From contig JAJQFK010000217.1 of NCBI GenBank assembly GCA_021201175.1, positions 1-6,535 on the forward strand: a stretch of 6,535 bases of DNA. The letters run 5' to 3'. Source of the DNA: Candidatus Gastranaerophilales bacterium (GTDB lineage Bacteria; Cyanobacteriota; Vampirovibrionia; Gastranaerophilales; Gastranaerophilaceae). Positions within the stretch are counted from its first letter, which is position 1. Every line of letters starts with the position of its first letter. Below are positions 1-6,079 of the stretch, piece after piece. The notes under the pieces are model-generated. The model was given only the letters and a program-made list of their open reading frames with translations. It was not told the DNA's origin and did not search any database. The position numbers and the translations under genes are program-made.

Positions 1-2549
1 CCTTTAGACATATTTGTGTAGATTCTTATATCGGAGCCGGCTTCTCTTACTAAAGAAATACCCGCCTGTGAAGCATTTAGTCTTAAATTAACAAGTTTTA
101 TAAGATTTTCAACCGGTTCAGACATTTTAGAAAATCTGTCTTTCCATTCAGACCTGATTGCTTCAAGTTCATTAAGCGATTTTACATCTGCAAGCCGCTT
201 GTATTCAATCATTTTTTGTTCTTTTGAACCTGCCCACTCATCAGGGATATATGCAGTAACGTTAATATCAATAACAGCCTGTTTTGTTTCATGTGTTTTG
301 CCTTCTTGAATTTCGCAGACAGCATCTTCTAACAACTGACAGTATGTATCGAAACCGACATTCGCCATTTGTCCGTGCTGCTTTGTTCCCAACACATTTC
401 CCACACCTCTTATTTCAATATCTCTCATAGCTATTTGATATCCGCTGCCAAGAGTGGTAAATTCTTTGATATATTTCAATCGTTTAATTGCGTCCGGTGT
501 CAAGCTTTTAGAATTTTTATACAAACAGTAGCAATATGCCTGACGGTCTGTTCTTCCTACTCTGCCTCTAATCTGGTAGAGCTGTGCAAGCCCGAAGCGT
601 TCTGAATCGTGAATTATCATTGTATTTGCGTTCGGTATATCAAGACCTGATTCTATAATTGTTGTACACAACAGTACATCATATTCTTTATTTAAAAAAT
701 CAGTCATAATTCTTTCAAGTTGATTTTTATCCATCTGTCCGTGCGCCGTTGCAAGTCTTATATTAGGCAGAAGTTTACGAAGCTGCATTGCAAATTCTTC
801 AATACTTTCTACTCTGTTATAAAGATAAAAAACCTGACCTTCCCGTTCTATTTCATAATTTATTGCATTTTTTATAATTGATTCTTTAAATTCGCATACA
901 AATGTTTTTATCGGCAGCCTGTTTGTGGGCGGAGTATTTATTATACTCATATCTTTTATTCCGGATAATGACATATATAGTGTTCTTGGAATCGGAGTCG
1001 CCGACATGGTTAAAATATCTATATTTTTCTTTAAACGTTTAAGTTTTTCTTTATGCTTTACACCGAATTTGTGTTCCTCATCTATTACAAGCAGACCTAA
1101 ATCTTTAAACTGAATATCATCTTGAAGAAGTCTGTGTGTACCTATTATCACATCAATTTCGCCAAGAATAAGTTTTTTTATTATCTCTTTTTGCTCTTTG
1201 TGGCTTTTTAGTCTTGAAAGAATTTCTACTTTTACCGGAAACGGTTTAAATCGTTCTGAAATTGTTTGGTAATGCTGCATTGCAAGTATAGTTGTAGGTA
1301 CAACTACAGCCGCCTGTTTTGAGGACATTACAGCTTTAAATATTGCACGTATCGCTATTTCTGTCTTACCAAATCCCACATCGCCACAGATAAGCCTATC
1401 CATCGGTTTATCAGATTCCATATCTTCTTTTGTCTGTGTTATTGCCTTCATCTGGTCGGGAGTTTCCGTATAATTGAAGGAATCCTCCATTTCATACTGC
1501 CAAATAGTATCAGGCTCAAAGGCATAACCTTTGGAAATCTTTCTTAATGCATAAAGGTTTATTAAATCACGCGCAACATCTTCTACTTCTTTTTTTACTT
1601 TTGTCTTAGTATTATTCCAATCTGTTCCGCCCATTCTGGATAACTGAGGAGCCATGCTGCCCGTACCTCTATAACGGCAGAGCATGTTTATTTGTTCTGC
1701 CGGTATGTGCAATTTATCTCCGTGCGCATATTCCAGCGTTAAATAATCCTTTTCTTCATTATCTATTGTTTGTTTTGATAACCCTTTAAATATACCTATA
1801 CCGTGAATCATATGCACAATATAGTCACCCTCATTTATATCATTAAGAGTTTCAATAAAATCAAGGTTCTCTCGCCTATAATTGTAACGAATTCCTGTTA
1901 TATCTTTTGAACGTTTGTTGAAAAATTCTTTATCGGTTATTATAACAAGCTTGCAATCTTCTATTATACTTCCCGCCAGAACTATATTATTTGTAATAAA
2001 TACGGTATTTTTATCTTCAATATTGTACGAAAACGGAATTTCATGTTCTTTAAATATTTCTTCTATTCTGTTTTTATAATCTGTTGCAGTTATAACAGTA
2101 TAATTATGTTTTAATTTTTCGTTGATAAAGTTTGCAATTTCCTCTGTTCCGGAACCGAAATAAGGAATTAATCCGGTTGTTAACTCTACGGTTATATCAA
2201 AATCATCAGATATAAAATTATCAATATATATTTTTTCAAACTTGCTTAATGAACTTAAAAATTCTTTTAAATTATAATATTTTTGTACATTTAACGGCAG
2301 TGCCAAATTATTTTTTATATTTTCCCGATACTGTTTTTCAAGATTTTCACAGGTCTGAGTATAACGGGATTTAAATTGGGTGTAATCATCAAATACAAAT
2401 ATAAATTCATCCGGAATAAGTCTTGAAATTGCACTAATATCATTGTTAAACAAGGATTCATAATATTCAATACCTTCAAAATAATTCTCATTTTTTAGTT
2501 CTTCTAATTGTTCAAGATAATTTTCAGCATTATCTAGTGTTGCCCGCAT
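1..2549 (-). CDS. mfd: Transcription-repair coupling factor Mfd, lacking its N-terminal module and cut by the window edge
   Basis: Mfd is a DNA translocase that displaces stalled RNA polymerase and recruits UvrA to the lesion. The frame is open for 849 codons from the ATG at 2549 to base 3, with the C-terminus outside the window. Residues about 5-240 match the D1b remnant and D3 linker (IEYYESLF, GLIPYFGSGTEEI). The RNA polymerase-interacting domain starts near 240 (GDYIVHMIHGIGIFKGL). The RecG-like helicase follows: Walker A GDVGFGKT 389-396, DEEH 490-493, SATPIPRT 516-523, QIRGRVGR 659-666. The start of the C-terminal D7 domain is also present. Motif positions are offset by about 240 from E. 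coli Mfd, so D1a and D2 (UvrB-like, UvrA-binding) are absent. The loss falls exactly at a GC-rich repeat. The true start is uncertain: ATG 2549 has GGGGAG 10 bases upstream, ATG 2633 is also in frame, and the frame stays open to 2756. Family identity is certain. Whether the gene is functional is not. Confidence 0.95.
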   Translation of the reverse strand, partial: MRATLDNAENYLEQLEELKNENYFEGIEYYESLFNNDISAISRLIPDEFIFVFDDYTQFKSRYTQTCENLEKQYRENIKNNLALPLNVQKYYNLKEFLSSLSKFEKIYIDNFISDDFDITVELTTGLIPYFGSGTEEIANFINEKLKHNYTVITATDYKNRIEEIFKEHEIPFSYNIEDKNTVFITNNIVLAGSIIEDCKLVIITDKEFFNKRSKDITGIRYNYRRENLDFIETLNDINEGDYIVHMIHGIGIFKGLSKQTIDNEEKDYLTLEYAHGDKLHIPAEQINMLCRYRGTGSMAPQLSRMGGTDWNNTKTKVKKEVEDVARDLINLYALRKISKGYAFEPDTIWQYEMEDSFNYTETPDQMKAITQTKEDMESDKPMDRLICGDVGFGKTEIAIRAIFKAVMSSKQAAVVVPTTILAMQHYQTISERFKPFPVKVEILSRLKSHKEQKEIIKKLILGEIDVIIGTHRLLQDDIQFKDLGLLVIDEEHKFGVKHKEKLKRLKKNIDILTMSATPIPRTLYMSLSGIKDMSIINTPPTNRLPIKTFVCEFKESIIKNAINYEIEREGQVFYLYNRVESIEEFAMQLRKLLPNIRLATAHGQMDKNQLERIMTDFLNKEYDVLLCTTIIESGLDIPNANTMIIHDSERFGLAQLYQIRGRVGRTDRQAYCYCLYKNSKSLTPDAIKRLKYIKEFTTLGSGYQIAMRDIEIRGVGNVLGTKQHGQMANVGFDTYCQLLEDAVCEIQEGKTHETKQAVIDINVTAYIPDEWAGSKEQKMIEYKRLADVKSLNELEAIRSEWKDRFSKMSEPVENLIKLVNLRLNASQAGISLVREAGSDIRIYTNMSK

Positions 2550-2578
2550 TTTTCGCTGACTCCCCGTCACCGAAAAAT
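2548..2578. other. Strong hairpin at the mfd-proximal end of the repeat element
   Basis: ATTTTTCG at 2548-2555 pairs with CGAAAAAT at 2571-2578. After one C-C mismatch, TGAC at 2557-2560 pairs with GTCA at 2566-2569, closing a 5-base loop. Read on the minus strand the loop is GGGGA, part of the GGGGAG that would be the ribosome site for the ATG at 2549. The first two bases of that ATG lie at the foot of the stem. The structure is certain as an inverted repeat. A role in translation of mfd is only an inference. Confidence 0.6.
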
Positions 2579-2739
2579 TGGTGCTCACCTGCTTGGTTGC
2601 GCGCGTTAGCTTTGCAGACAGGGTCACACACATCACCTTCGGTTCTGTGGTTCCCTTTGTCAAACGGCATTGCGGTCGAAAACTCCACGTTTCCGCCCTC
2701 CAGCCTCTGCGCGCAATCCGCTTTTCAAGGCGCCACTCC

Positions 2740-2773
2740 AAAATTTCGCTCGCGTACTATGTCGCGAAATTTT
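2740..2773. other. Hairpin at the TOPRIM-proximal end of the repeat element
   Basis: AAAATTTCGC at 2740-2749 pairs perfectly with GCGAAATTTT at 2764-2773 around a 14-base loop. On the plus strand it runs into a short T tract (2770-2775), which resembles a terminator, but no plus-strand gene ends here. On the minus strand, the direction of all genes, no T tract follows. It is better read as internal structure of the repeat than as a terminator. Confidence 0.5.
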
Positions 2774-2829
2774 TTCGGGCAAACTTAACCTCTCAAAATA
2801 ATAACATTTTATTCACAAATTACGCAAGC

Positions 2830-3852
2830 TTAAATTATTTTTTCAATAATTTTTTTAATATCTTTTGTAACATCAGTATTATATTTAACATTTTCGGCAA
2901 TAATTTTAGAGAGTTTTGATTTTTTAAATTCGCCAAGATGCCTTGTTTTATAGAAAGACTCTATATTGTCGCACATATTTTCATAAATATGTAAATCTTT
3001 TTTTAATAATGGGTCTGAAAGCTGATATTCTTTATTTAATGCTCTTTTTATTAAATTTTCCGATAAAATATCTTCAAATTCGCCGTTTTCTATAATATAA
3101 ATGTTGTCTTTTTTTAAAAGATTTTTTTTGAGTATATCGCATATTTCATACGCATCTGAATCAAATAGCAATGTTACCGGAATTTTTAATTTATTCTTTA
3201 AACGCATATATAAAGTCGGACTCTTACTTTTTCCGCCGGCTCCCATTATAAAAATCCCTTCTCTGTCAAAACTGTGGTGCAGTTTGTTTGCAAATACAGG
3301 TAATAAAATTTCTTCCGTTATCCCTTCTACAATAATTAATTTTGTTATGGGAAATTTTAATTTATATTTTTCTCTTAATTTTATTAAATCGAATATTGTT
3401 ATATTCGTATTCCTATAAGTTTCATTCACCTTAATCAAAAATTTTAAATTTGCAGAGGCGCTTTCATAACTTATATTATCAAGTATGGGACTGTAATAAA
3501 TATTTGCTTTCATTAACCGTTTTGTGTCTGCGGATATGTTTTTAAAAGAATTTTCAATAATACATTTAAGTGCCGAATTTACGGTTTTATTGTTCTTGAA
3601 ATCATTAAAATGAAATTTAACAGAATCGTTCCAAATTAATTTTACAATATCCGCAATGTAGGAAGAATCAAGATTTTCAATTTCCTCTCCGGATAATTTT
3701 GGATTCAATAAACACTTAAAAATTATTGAATTAAATACTCTTTTGAAAGAATCATCAGGAAATTTAAAACGAGATAATCTATCAAGATTTATGACCATCT
3801 CGTCAAATGTTAAAAGTTTATATTTTATTTCATTCTTTTTTAAAGAACTCAA
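2830..3852 (-). CDS. Stand-alone TOPRIM-domain protein (OLD-nuclease-like TOPRIM, no ATPase)
   Basis: The protein is 340 residues if read from TTG 3852. That start has AGGGAG six bases upstream, while the more upstream ATG at 3894 lies inside a terminator hairpin. Residues 1-165 are a Lys/Asn-rich, mostly helical region with no family I recognise. Residues about 170-262 form a TOPRIM fold: LIIVEGITEE (catalytic Glu176), the glycine-rich turn GAGGKSK (204-210), the metal-binding DSD (231-233) and an acidic GEFEDIL (257-263). The remainder is helical and basic. This motif set resembles the TOPRIM half of OLD-family nucleases, which use these acidic residues to hold metal ions and cut DNA, but the usual ABC-type ATPase half is absent. 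Nuclease activity is therefore inferred. It follows a terminator with no clear promoter in the short gap, and ends 45 bases before the GC-rich element. It could be a repair or defence nuclease. No partner gene is visible here. Confidence 0.75.
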   Translation of the reverse strand: MSSLKKNEIKYKLLTFDEMVINLDRLSRFKFPDDSFKRVFNSIIFKCLLNPKLSGEEIENLDSSYIADIVKLIWNDSVKFHFNDFKNNKTVNSALKCIIENSFKNISADTKRLMKANIYYSPILDNISYESASANLKFLIKVNETYRNTNITIFDLIKLREKYKLKFPITKLIIVEGITEEILLPVFANKLHHSFDREGIFIMGAGGKSKSPTLYMRLKNKLKIPVTLLFDSDAYEICDILKKNLLKKDNIYIIENGEFEDILSENLIKRALNKEYQLSDPLLKKDLHIYENMCDNIESFYKTRHLGEFKKSKLSKIIAENVKYNTDVTKDIKKIIEKII

Positions 3853-3858
3853 ATAATA

Positions 3859-3864
3859 CTCCCT
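3859..3864 (-). promoter_or_regulatory. Ribosome binding site fixing a TTG start for the TOPRIM gene
   Basis: On the minus strand AGGGAG lies six bases before TTG 3852-3850. The alternative in-frame ATG at 3894 falls in the loop and stem of the terminator just upstream and has no ribosome site, so TTG is the better start. Confidence 0.75.
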
Positions 3865-3874
3865 AATCTGAAAA

Positions 3875-3901
3875 AATATCCGTGCTAAATGCACGGATAT
3901 T
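3875..3901 (-). terminator. Intrinsic terminator downstream of ycf23
   Basis: A perfect 11-bp stem (AATATCCGTGC with GCACGGATATT) closes a 5-base loop and is followed on the minus strand by a run of T. It begins 11 bases after the ycf23 stop codon, the usual place for a terminator. It also lies about 11 bases upstream of the TOPRIM gene's ribosome site, so partial read-through or attenuation of that gene is possible. The plus-strand side has only a broken A/T tract. Confidence 0.85.
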
Positions 3902-3912
3902 AAAATATTTAA

Positions 3913-4671
3913 TTATGCGTTAACTATTTCTTTATTAGTTCTGTTTGAAACAGACTCAACTAAAGATTTTACAACCGCAACCATAGCTATAGGAGAATTT
4001 AACTTATTTACACAAGAACCGACACCGGCTGCGCTTGCACCTGCTGCAAATACCATAGGAATAGTTGTTGTTGTAATTCCGGAAGCTGTCATAACAGGAA
4101 TTGAAGTGTTTCTGACAAGTTCAATCGTATTTGAAATAGAAACTTCTGCCGTTTGTAATAATCCTCTCGCACCGGCACCTGTAGGTGATACTGTAGCAGC
4201 GCCCTCTGTTTGGATTAAATCAATATTCAATTCTTCAAGTTTCATTGCCAGTGAAATTTGCTCTGAAACATTTATATGACCGGGGATTGTGACACAAATA
4301 AATGTTTTTTCTCCATCTAAAAGTCTTAATGTTTCATTAACAATTTCGAGTACTTTTTCAGCGCCAAATCTCTGACCCTTTTTGTAAAGTGCATCAAAAT
4401 TACCTACTTCGATAGCATCTGCACCTAATTTAACTGCATTTGCCAATTCTTCCGGAACTATTGAAGAAACAAATACAGGGATTGATGTCATGCCTTTAAC
4501 CATTGAAATAATTTCTTCGTCATAGCAAATATCAATAGCGCTTGCACCGCCCATTTCTGCTGCTACTGCAACATTTTTAACAGATTCTTTATTAAAATTA
4601 TCAATACCTGCAATAATCTTAACTGCTTTTTTTGCTTCTAAATCTCTTTTAAATAAATCTATTCTGTTCAT
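3913..4671 (-). CDS. ycf23: Ycf23/DUF561 family TIM-barrel protein
   Basis: The 252-residue protein has the hallmarks of Ycf23 (DUF561), a family conserved in cyanobacteria and some algal plastids whose biochemical function is not settled. Visible blocks are VKIIAGIDNF (17-26), SAIDICYD (44-51), GADAIEVGNFD (83-93), VTIPGHI (127-133), DLIQTEGAA (151-159), TASGIT (195-200) and GVGSCVNKL (216-224). The regular alternation of strands and helices, and the late glycine motifs, suggest a phosphate-binding TIM barrel related to nitronate monooxygenase or IMP dehydrogenase-like folds. The start is ATG 4671, four bases after GGAGG. An in-frame ATG 14 codons upstream would place the promoter and ribosome site inside the coding region, so it is rejected. 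The gene has its own promoter and terminator and so appears monocistronic. Length is close to the family norm, with no sign of damage. It is the best taxonomic marker in the window. Confidence 0.88.
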   Translation of the reverse strand: MNRIDLFKRDLEAKKAVKIIAGIDNFNKESVKNVAVAAEMGGASAIDICYDEEIISMVKGMTSIPVFVSSIVPEELANAVKLGADAIEVGNFDALYKKGQRFGAEKVLEIVNETLRLLDGEKTFICVTIPGHINVSEQISLAMKLEELNIDLIQTEGAATVSPTGAGARGLLQTAEVSISNTIELVRNTSIPVMTASGITTTTIPMVFAAGASAAGVGSCVNKLNSPIAMVAVVKSLVESVSNRTNKEIVNA

Positions 4672-4675
4672 AAAT

Positions 4676-4680
4676 CCTCC
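4676..4680 (-). promoter_or_regulatory. Strong ribosome binding site of ycf23
   Basis: GGAGG on the minus strand lies four bases before ATG 4671. It decides the start in favour of the MNRIDLF terminus over the upstream ATG at 4713. Confidence 0.8.
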
Positions 4681-4701
4681 AAATAAATAATTACGAGTGT
4701 A

Positions 4702-4710
4702 ATTATAACA
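4702..4710 (-). promoter_or_regulatory. Extended -10 promoter element for ycf23
   Basis: On the minus strand TGTTATAAT contains a consensus TATAAT (4707-4702) preceded by the TGn extension. It lies about 30 bases before the ycf23 start and just downstream of a terminator. No good -35 hexamer is found at 16-18 bases, which is common for extended -10 promoters. It probably directs ycf23 on its own. Confidence 0.7.
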
Positions 4711-4725
4711 CATTTTTCAAAAAAT

Positions 4726-4752
4726 AAAACAGGCTTTTTTAAAACCTGTTTT
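4726..4752 (-). terminator. Intrinsic terminator downstream of the small hydrophobic-segment gene
   Basis: AAAACAGG (4726-4733) pairs with CCTGTTTT (4745-4752). Further TTT/AAA pairs are possible inside, leaving a short loop. On the minus strand the stem is followed by an A and then six T. It starts about 17 bases after the stop codon at 4770 and precedes the ycf23 promoter, so it separates the two transcription units. T-rich sequence on both sides could make it work in both directions. Confidence 0.75.
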
Positions 4753-4769
4753 TTATCAAAAGTTATATT

Positions 4770-5258
4770 TTATTGTTTGTTGTGACCTATGTATCTGTGT
4801 TCAATATTTGAATTTCTTTCCGTTGCATTTAAAGAAGCGTTCCAAATATTTACACCAAGTGCAACAACTCCAACTGCAATAGCTAATGCCTTGTTTGGTA
4901 TTTTCTTTGATGCTTCAGAACTGCGTTCTCTTACAGCGTTAATCACGCTGCCGGCAGTGTAAACAAGCGAACCGGCAACGGCACCGGTTGTAACGCCTTT
5001 TACAACTCCTTTTGTATATTCAACGGATGTTGCAGAGAGCTTTTTAACATTAGCTATAAAATTTTTTAATGTTTTAATAGGTCCTTTTTTTGTTTTTTTA
5101 TTGGTTGAAAATTCTGCAACATCAGAATTCTGAGCTTTATTTGCATTATTAGCTCTGACGGCATCTCCTACATTAACCTCTGCCTGCTTAGGTTTTACAG
5201 ATGATTGAGCGATAGGTTGAGAGTTAACAGGTTTAAAATCATTAAATATTTCCGGCAT
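4770..5258 (-). CDS. Unrecognised 162-residue protein with two hydrophobic segments
   Basis: I do not recognise a family. Residues 1-55 are polar and low-complexity (Asn, Gln, Ala, Lys-rich) and probably disordered. A basic stretch KKTKKGPIKTLKN (54-66) leads to a hydrophobic, glycine-rich segment at about 85-108. A charged linker (109-122) follows, then a second hydrophobic segment at about 123-142, and a polar tail ending HRYIGHNKQ. This could be a small two-helix membrane protein with both ends in the cytoplasm (basic linkers beside the helices), but the segments are weakly hydrophobic and might instead be amphipathic. There is no signal peptide. ATG 5258 is supported by TAAGGA nine bases upstream. 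It lies 72 bases after pdxJ, with a possible promoter of its own, and ends at a terminator. It is probably lineage-specific, and function cannot be inferred. Confidence 0.75.
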   Translation of the reverse strand: MPEIFNDFKPVNSQPIAQSSVKPKQAEVNVGDAVRANNANKAQNSDVAEFSTNKKTKKGPIKTLKNFIANVKKLSATSVEYTKGVVKGVTTGAVAGSLVYTAGSVINAVRERSSEASKKIPNKALAIAVGVVALGVNIWNASLNATERNSNIEHRYIGHNKQ

Positions 5259-5295
5259 GTTCTTACGTCCTTACTTTTACAAATATATAAAACCT

Positions 5296-5324
5296 ATAAT
5301 ATAATTTTTTTGCCTTTATTTAAA
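5296..5324 (-). promoter_or_regulatory. Possible promoter for the 162-residue gene
   Basis: On the minus strand TTTAAA (5324-5319) and TATTAT (5301-5296) are separated by 17 bases, about 38 bases before the ATG at 5258. The region is so AT-rich that chance matches are likely, and no terminator separates it from pdxJ. Read-through from the smpB-pdxJ operon remains an alternative. Confidence 0.35.
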
Positions 5325-5330
5325 TAATTA

Positions 5331-6047
5331 TTAATTTTTGTTAACCAGATTCAACATTTCTTTAACAGCATTTTTTAGACCCGTAAATACAGCTTTTGAA
5401 ATTATGCTGTGTCCTATGTTTAATTCATAAATTCCCGGAATTTCGTGCATTCTATGTACATTTAAGTAGTTTAACCCGTGCCCTGCATTGACAGTCAGCC
5501 CCAAAGACTGTGCATATTTAGCCGCCATTTTTAATTTTTGAAACTCATTTTCTTCTTTATCAGTACCAAATGCCCTAGAATACGCTCCGGTATGAAGTTC
5601 TATAAATTTTGCGCCGGAGTATAATGCAGCATCAATTTGTTCTTTTTGAGCATCTATAAACAGGCTTACATTAATACCCGCATTAATTAAAGGTTCTACA
5701 AATTGTCTGATTTCCTCTTTTTTCTCCGCAATGTTTAAACCGCCTTCCGTAGTAACTTCCATTCTTTTTTCAGGAACAATACAGCATGCATAAGGAAGTA
5801 GTTCTATTGCTATATTTTGCATTTCTTCTGTTGCAGCCATTTCTAAATTTAATTTGCATTTAAGCTTATTTTTTAAGTCATACACGTCATTATCACGGAT
5901 ATGTCGTCTATCTTCGCGCAGATGAGCGGTAATACCGTTAACACCGCAATCTATACAAATTTTTGCGGCTTCTAATACACAAGGTTCTCCTTCCCCGCGT
6001 GCATTTCTTAATGTTGCTATATGGTCAATATTGACACCTAAGAGCAT
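5331..6047 (-). CDS. pdxJ: Pyridoxine 5'-phosphate synthase PdxJ
   Basis: PdxJ condenses 1-deoxy-D-xylulose 5-phosphate with 3-amino-2-oxopropyl phosphate to give pyridoxine 5'-phosphate, the last ring-forming step of the DXP-dependent vitamin B6 pathway, in the cytoplasm. The 238-residue length fits the family (E. coli about 243). Visible signatures are GVNIDHIATLRNAR (4-17), AHLREDRRHI (41-50) with the catalytic His42, LNLEMA (67-71) with the active-site Glu69, VPEKR (91-95), IELHTG (149-154), VNAGHGLNY (186-194) with His190, and NIGHSII (210-216), a phosphate-binding motif near the C-terminus. ATG 6047 has AGGAGA seven bases upstream. It starts 32 bases after smpB with no terminator between, so the two are likely co-transcribed. 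No pdxA or other B6 gene is present in the window. All catalytic residues I can place are intact, so it should be functional. Confidence 0.96.
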   Translation of the reverse strand: MLLGVNIDHIATLRNARGEGEPCVLEAAKICIDCGVNGITAHLREDRRHIRDNDVYDLKNKLKCKLNLEMAATEEMQNIAIELLPYACCIVPEKRMEVTTEGGLNIAEKKEEIRQFVEPLINAGINVSLFIDAQKEQIDAALYSGAKFIELHTGAYSRAFGTDKEENEFQKLKMAAKYAQSLGLTVNAGHGLNYLNVHRMHEIPGIYELNIGHSIISKAVFTGLKNAVKEMLNLVNKN

Positions 6048-6079
6048 AATTTATTCTCCTTGAATTAAATGTATTAAAA

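Larger units (their letters stand above)
2530..2782 (-). other. Two overlapping small reading frames spanning the repeat element
   Basis: Frame A runs from TTG 2782 to a TGA at 2662-2660 (40 codons, Arg/Lys-rich, beginning LPEKISRHST). It has GAGAGG at 2794-2789 six bases before the TTG, and that TTG is the first triplet of the right terminal repeat core. Frame B runs from ATG 2670 to a TAA at 2532-2530 (46 codons, beginning MPFDKGNHRT and containing CDPVC). It overlaps the end of A by 11 bases and stops just outside the left border. The fit to the element's borders is notable, but GC-rich DNA is poor in stop codons and the opposite strand is also open, so translation is unproven. No known family is recognised. 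Confidence 0.25.
2536..2785. repeat. GC-rich structured element with imperfect terminal inverted repeats (MITE-like or structured-RNA repeat)
   Basis: This block of about 250 bp is roughly 55% GC (121 of 220 bases counted over 2541-2760), while both flanks are strongly AT-rich. Its ends are inverted copies: AGTGTTGCCCG at 2536-2546 pairs with CGGGCAAACT at 2776-2785, with one bulged base. Inside are a 12-bp hairpin (2548-2578), a 10-bp hairpin (2740-2773) and a long-range 8-bp stem, TTGCGCGC at 2597-2604 with GCGCGCAA at 2709-2716. It carries no transposase. No convincing target-site duplication was found at the borders. It separates the TOPRIM gene from a beheaded mfd. Composition, borders and folding suggest an inserted, probably multicopy element. 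Copy number cannot be seen from one window, so calling it a repeat is an inference. Confidence 0.6.

Noticed and set aside
369..1113. Plus-strand open frames at 369-605 and 925-1113
   Set aside because: They are shadows of the mfd helicase region on the other strand, with no ribosome sites and no recognisable protein.
2740..2775. Hairpin plus T tract as a plus-strand terminator
   Set aside because: No plus-strand gene precedes it, and the hairpin is better explained as internal structure of the repeat.
2537..2788. Long plus-strand open frames across the GC-rich element (also 2578-2919)
   Set aside because: They arise because the GC-rich block lacks stop codons. There is no ribosome site, the neighbouring genes all run on the minus strand, and the second frame continues into the reverse complement of the TOPRIM gene with low-complexity sequence.
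2520..2800. Target-site duplication flanking the repeat element
   Set aside because: I compared the bases outside the terminal repeats and found no direct repeat longer than chance. If the junction is a rearrangement or misjoin, none would be expected.
3101..3418. Plus-strand open frame opposite the TOPRIM domain (a similar one lies at 6088-6390 opposite smpB)
   Set aside because: Both are Phe-rich antisense readings of Lys-rich genes and carry no start signals.
3853..3894. Upstream ATG start (3894) for the TOPRIM protein
   Set aside because: The first codons would lie inside the ycf23 terminator stem and no ribosome site precedes it. TTG 3852 has AGGGAG at ideal spacing.
3941..3953. Perfect palindrome CTGTTTGAAACAG as a possible operator
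   Set aside because: It lies inside the ycf23 coding region, encodes ordinary C-terminal residues, and has no second copy near a promoter.
4672..4713. Upstream ATG start (4713) for Ycf23
   Set aside because: The added 14 residues would cover the ribosome site and the -10 promoter and have no counterpart at the conserved Ycf23 N-terminus.
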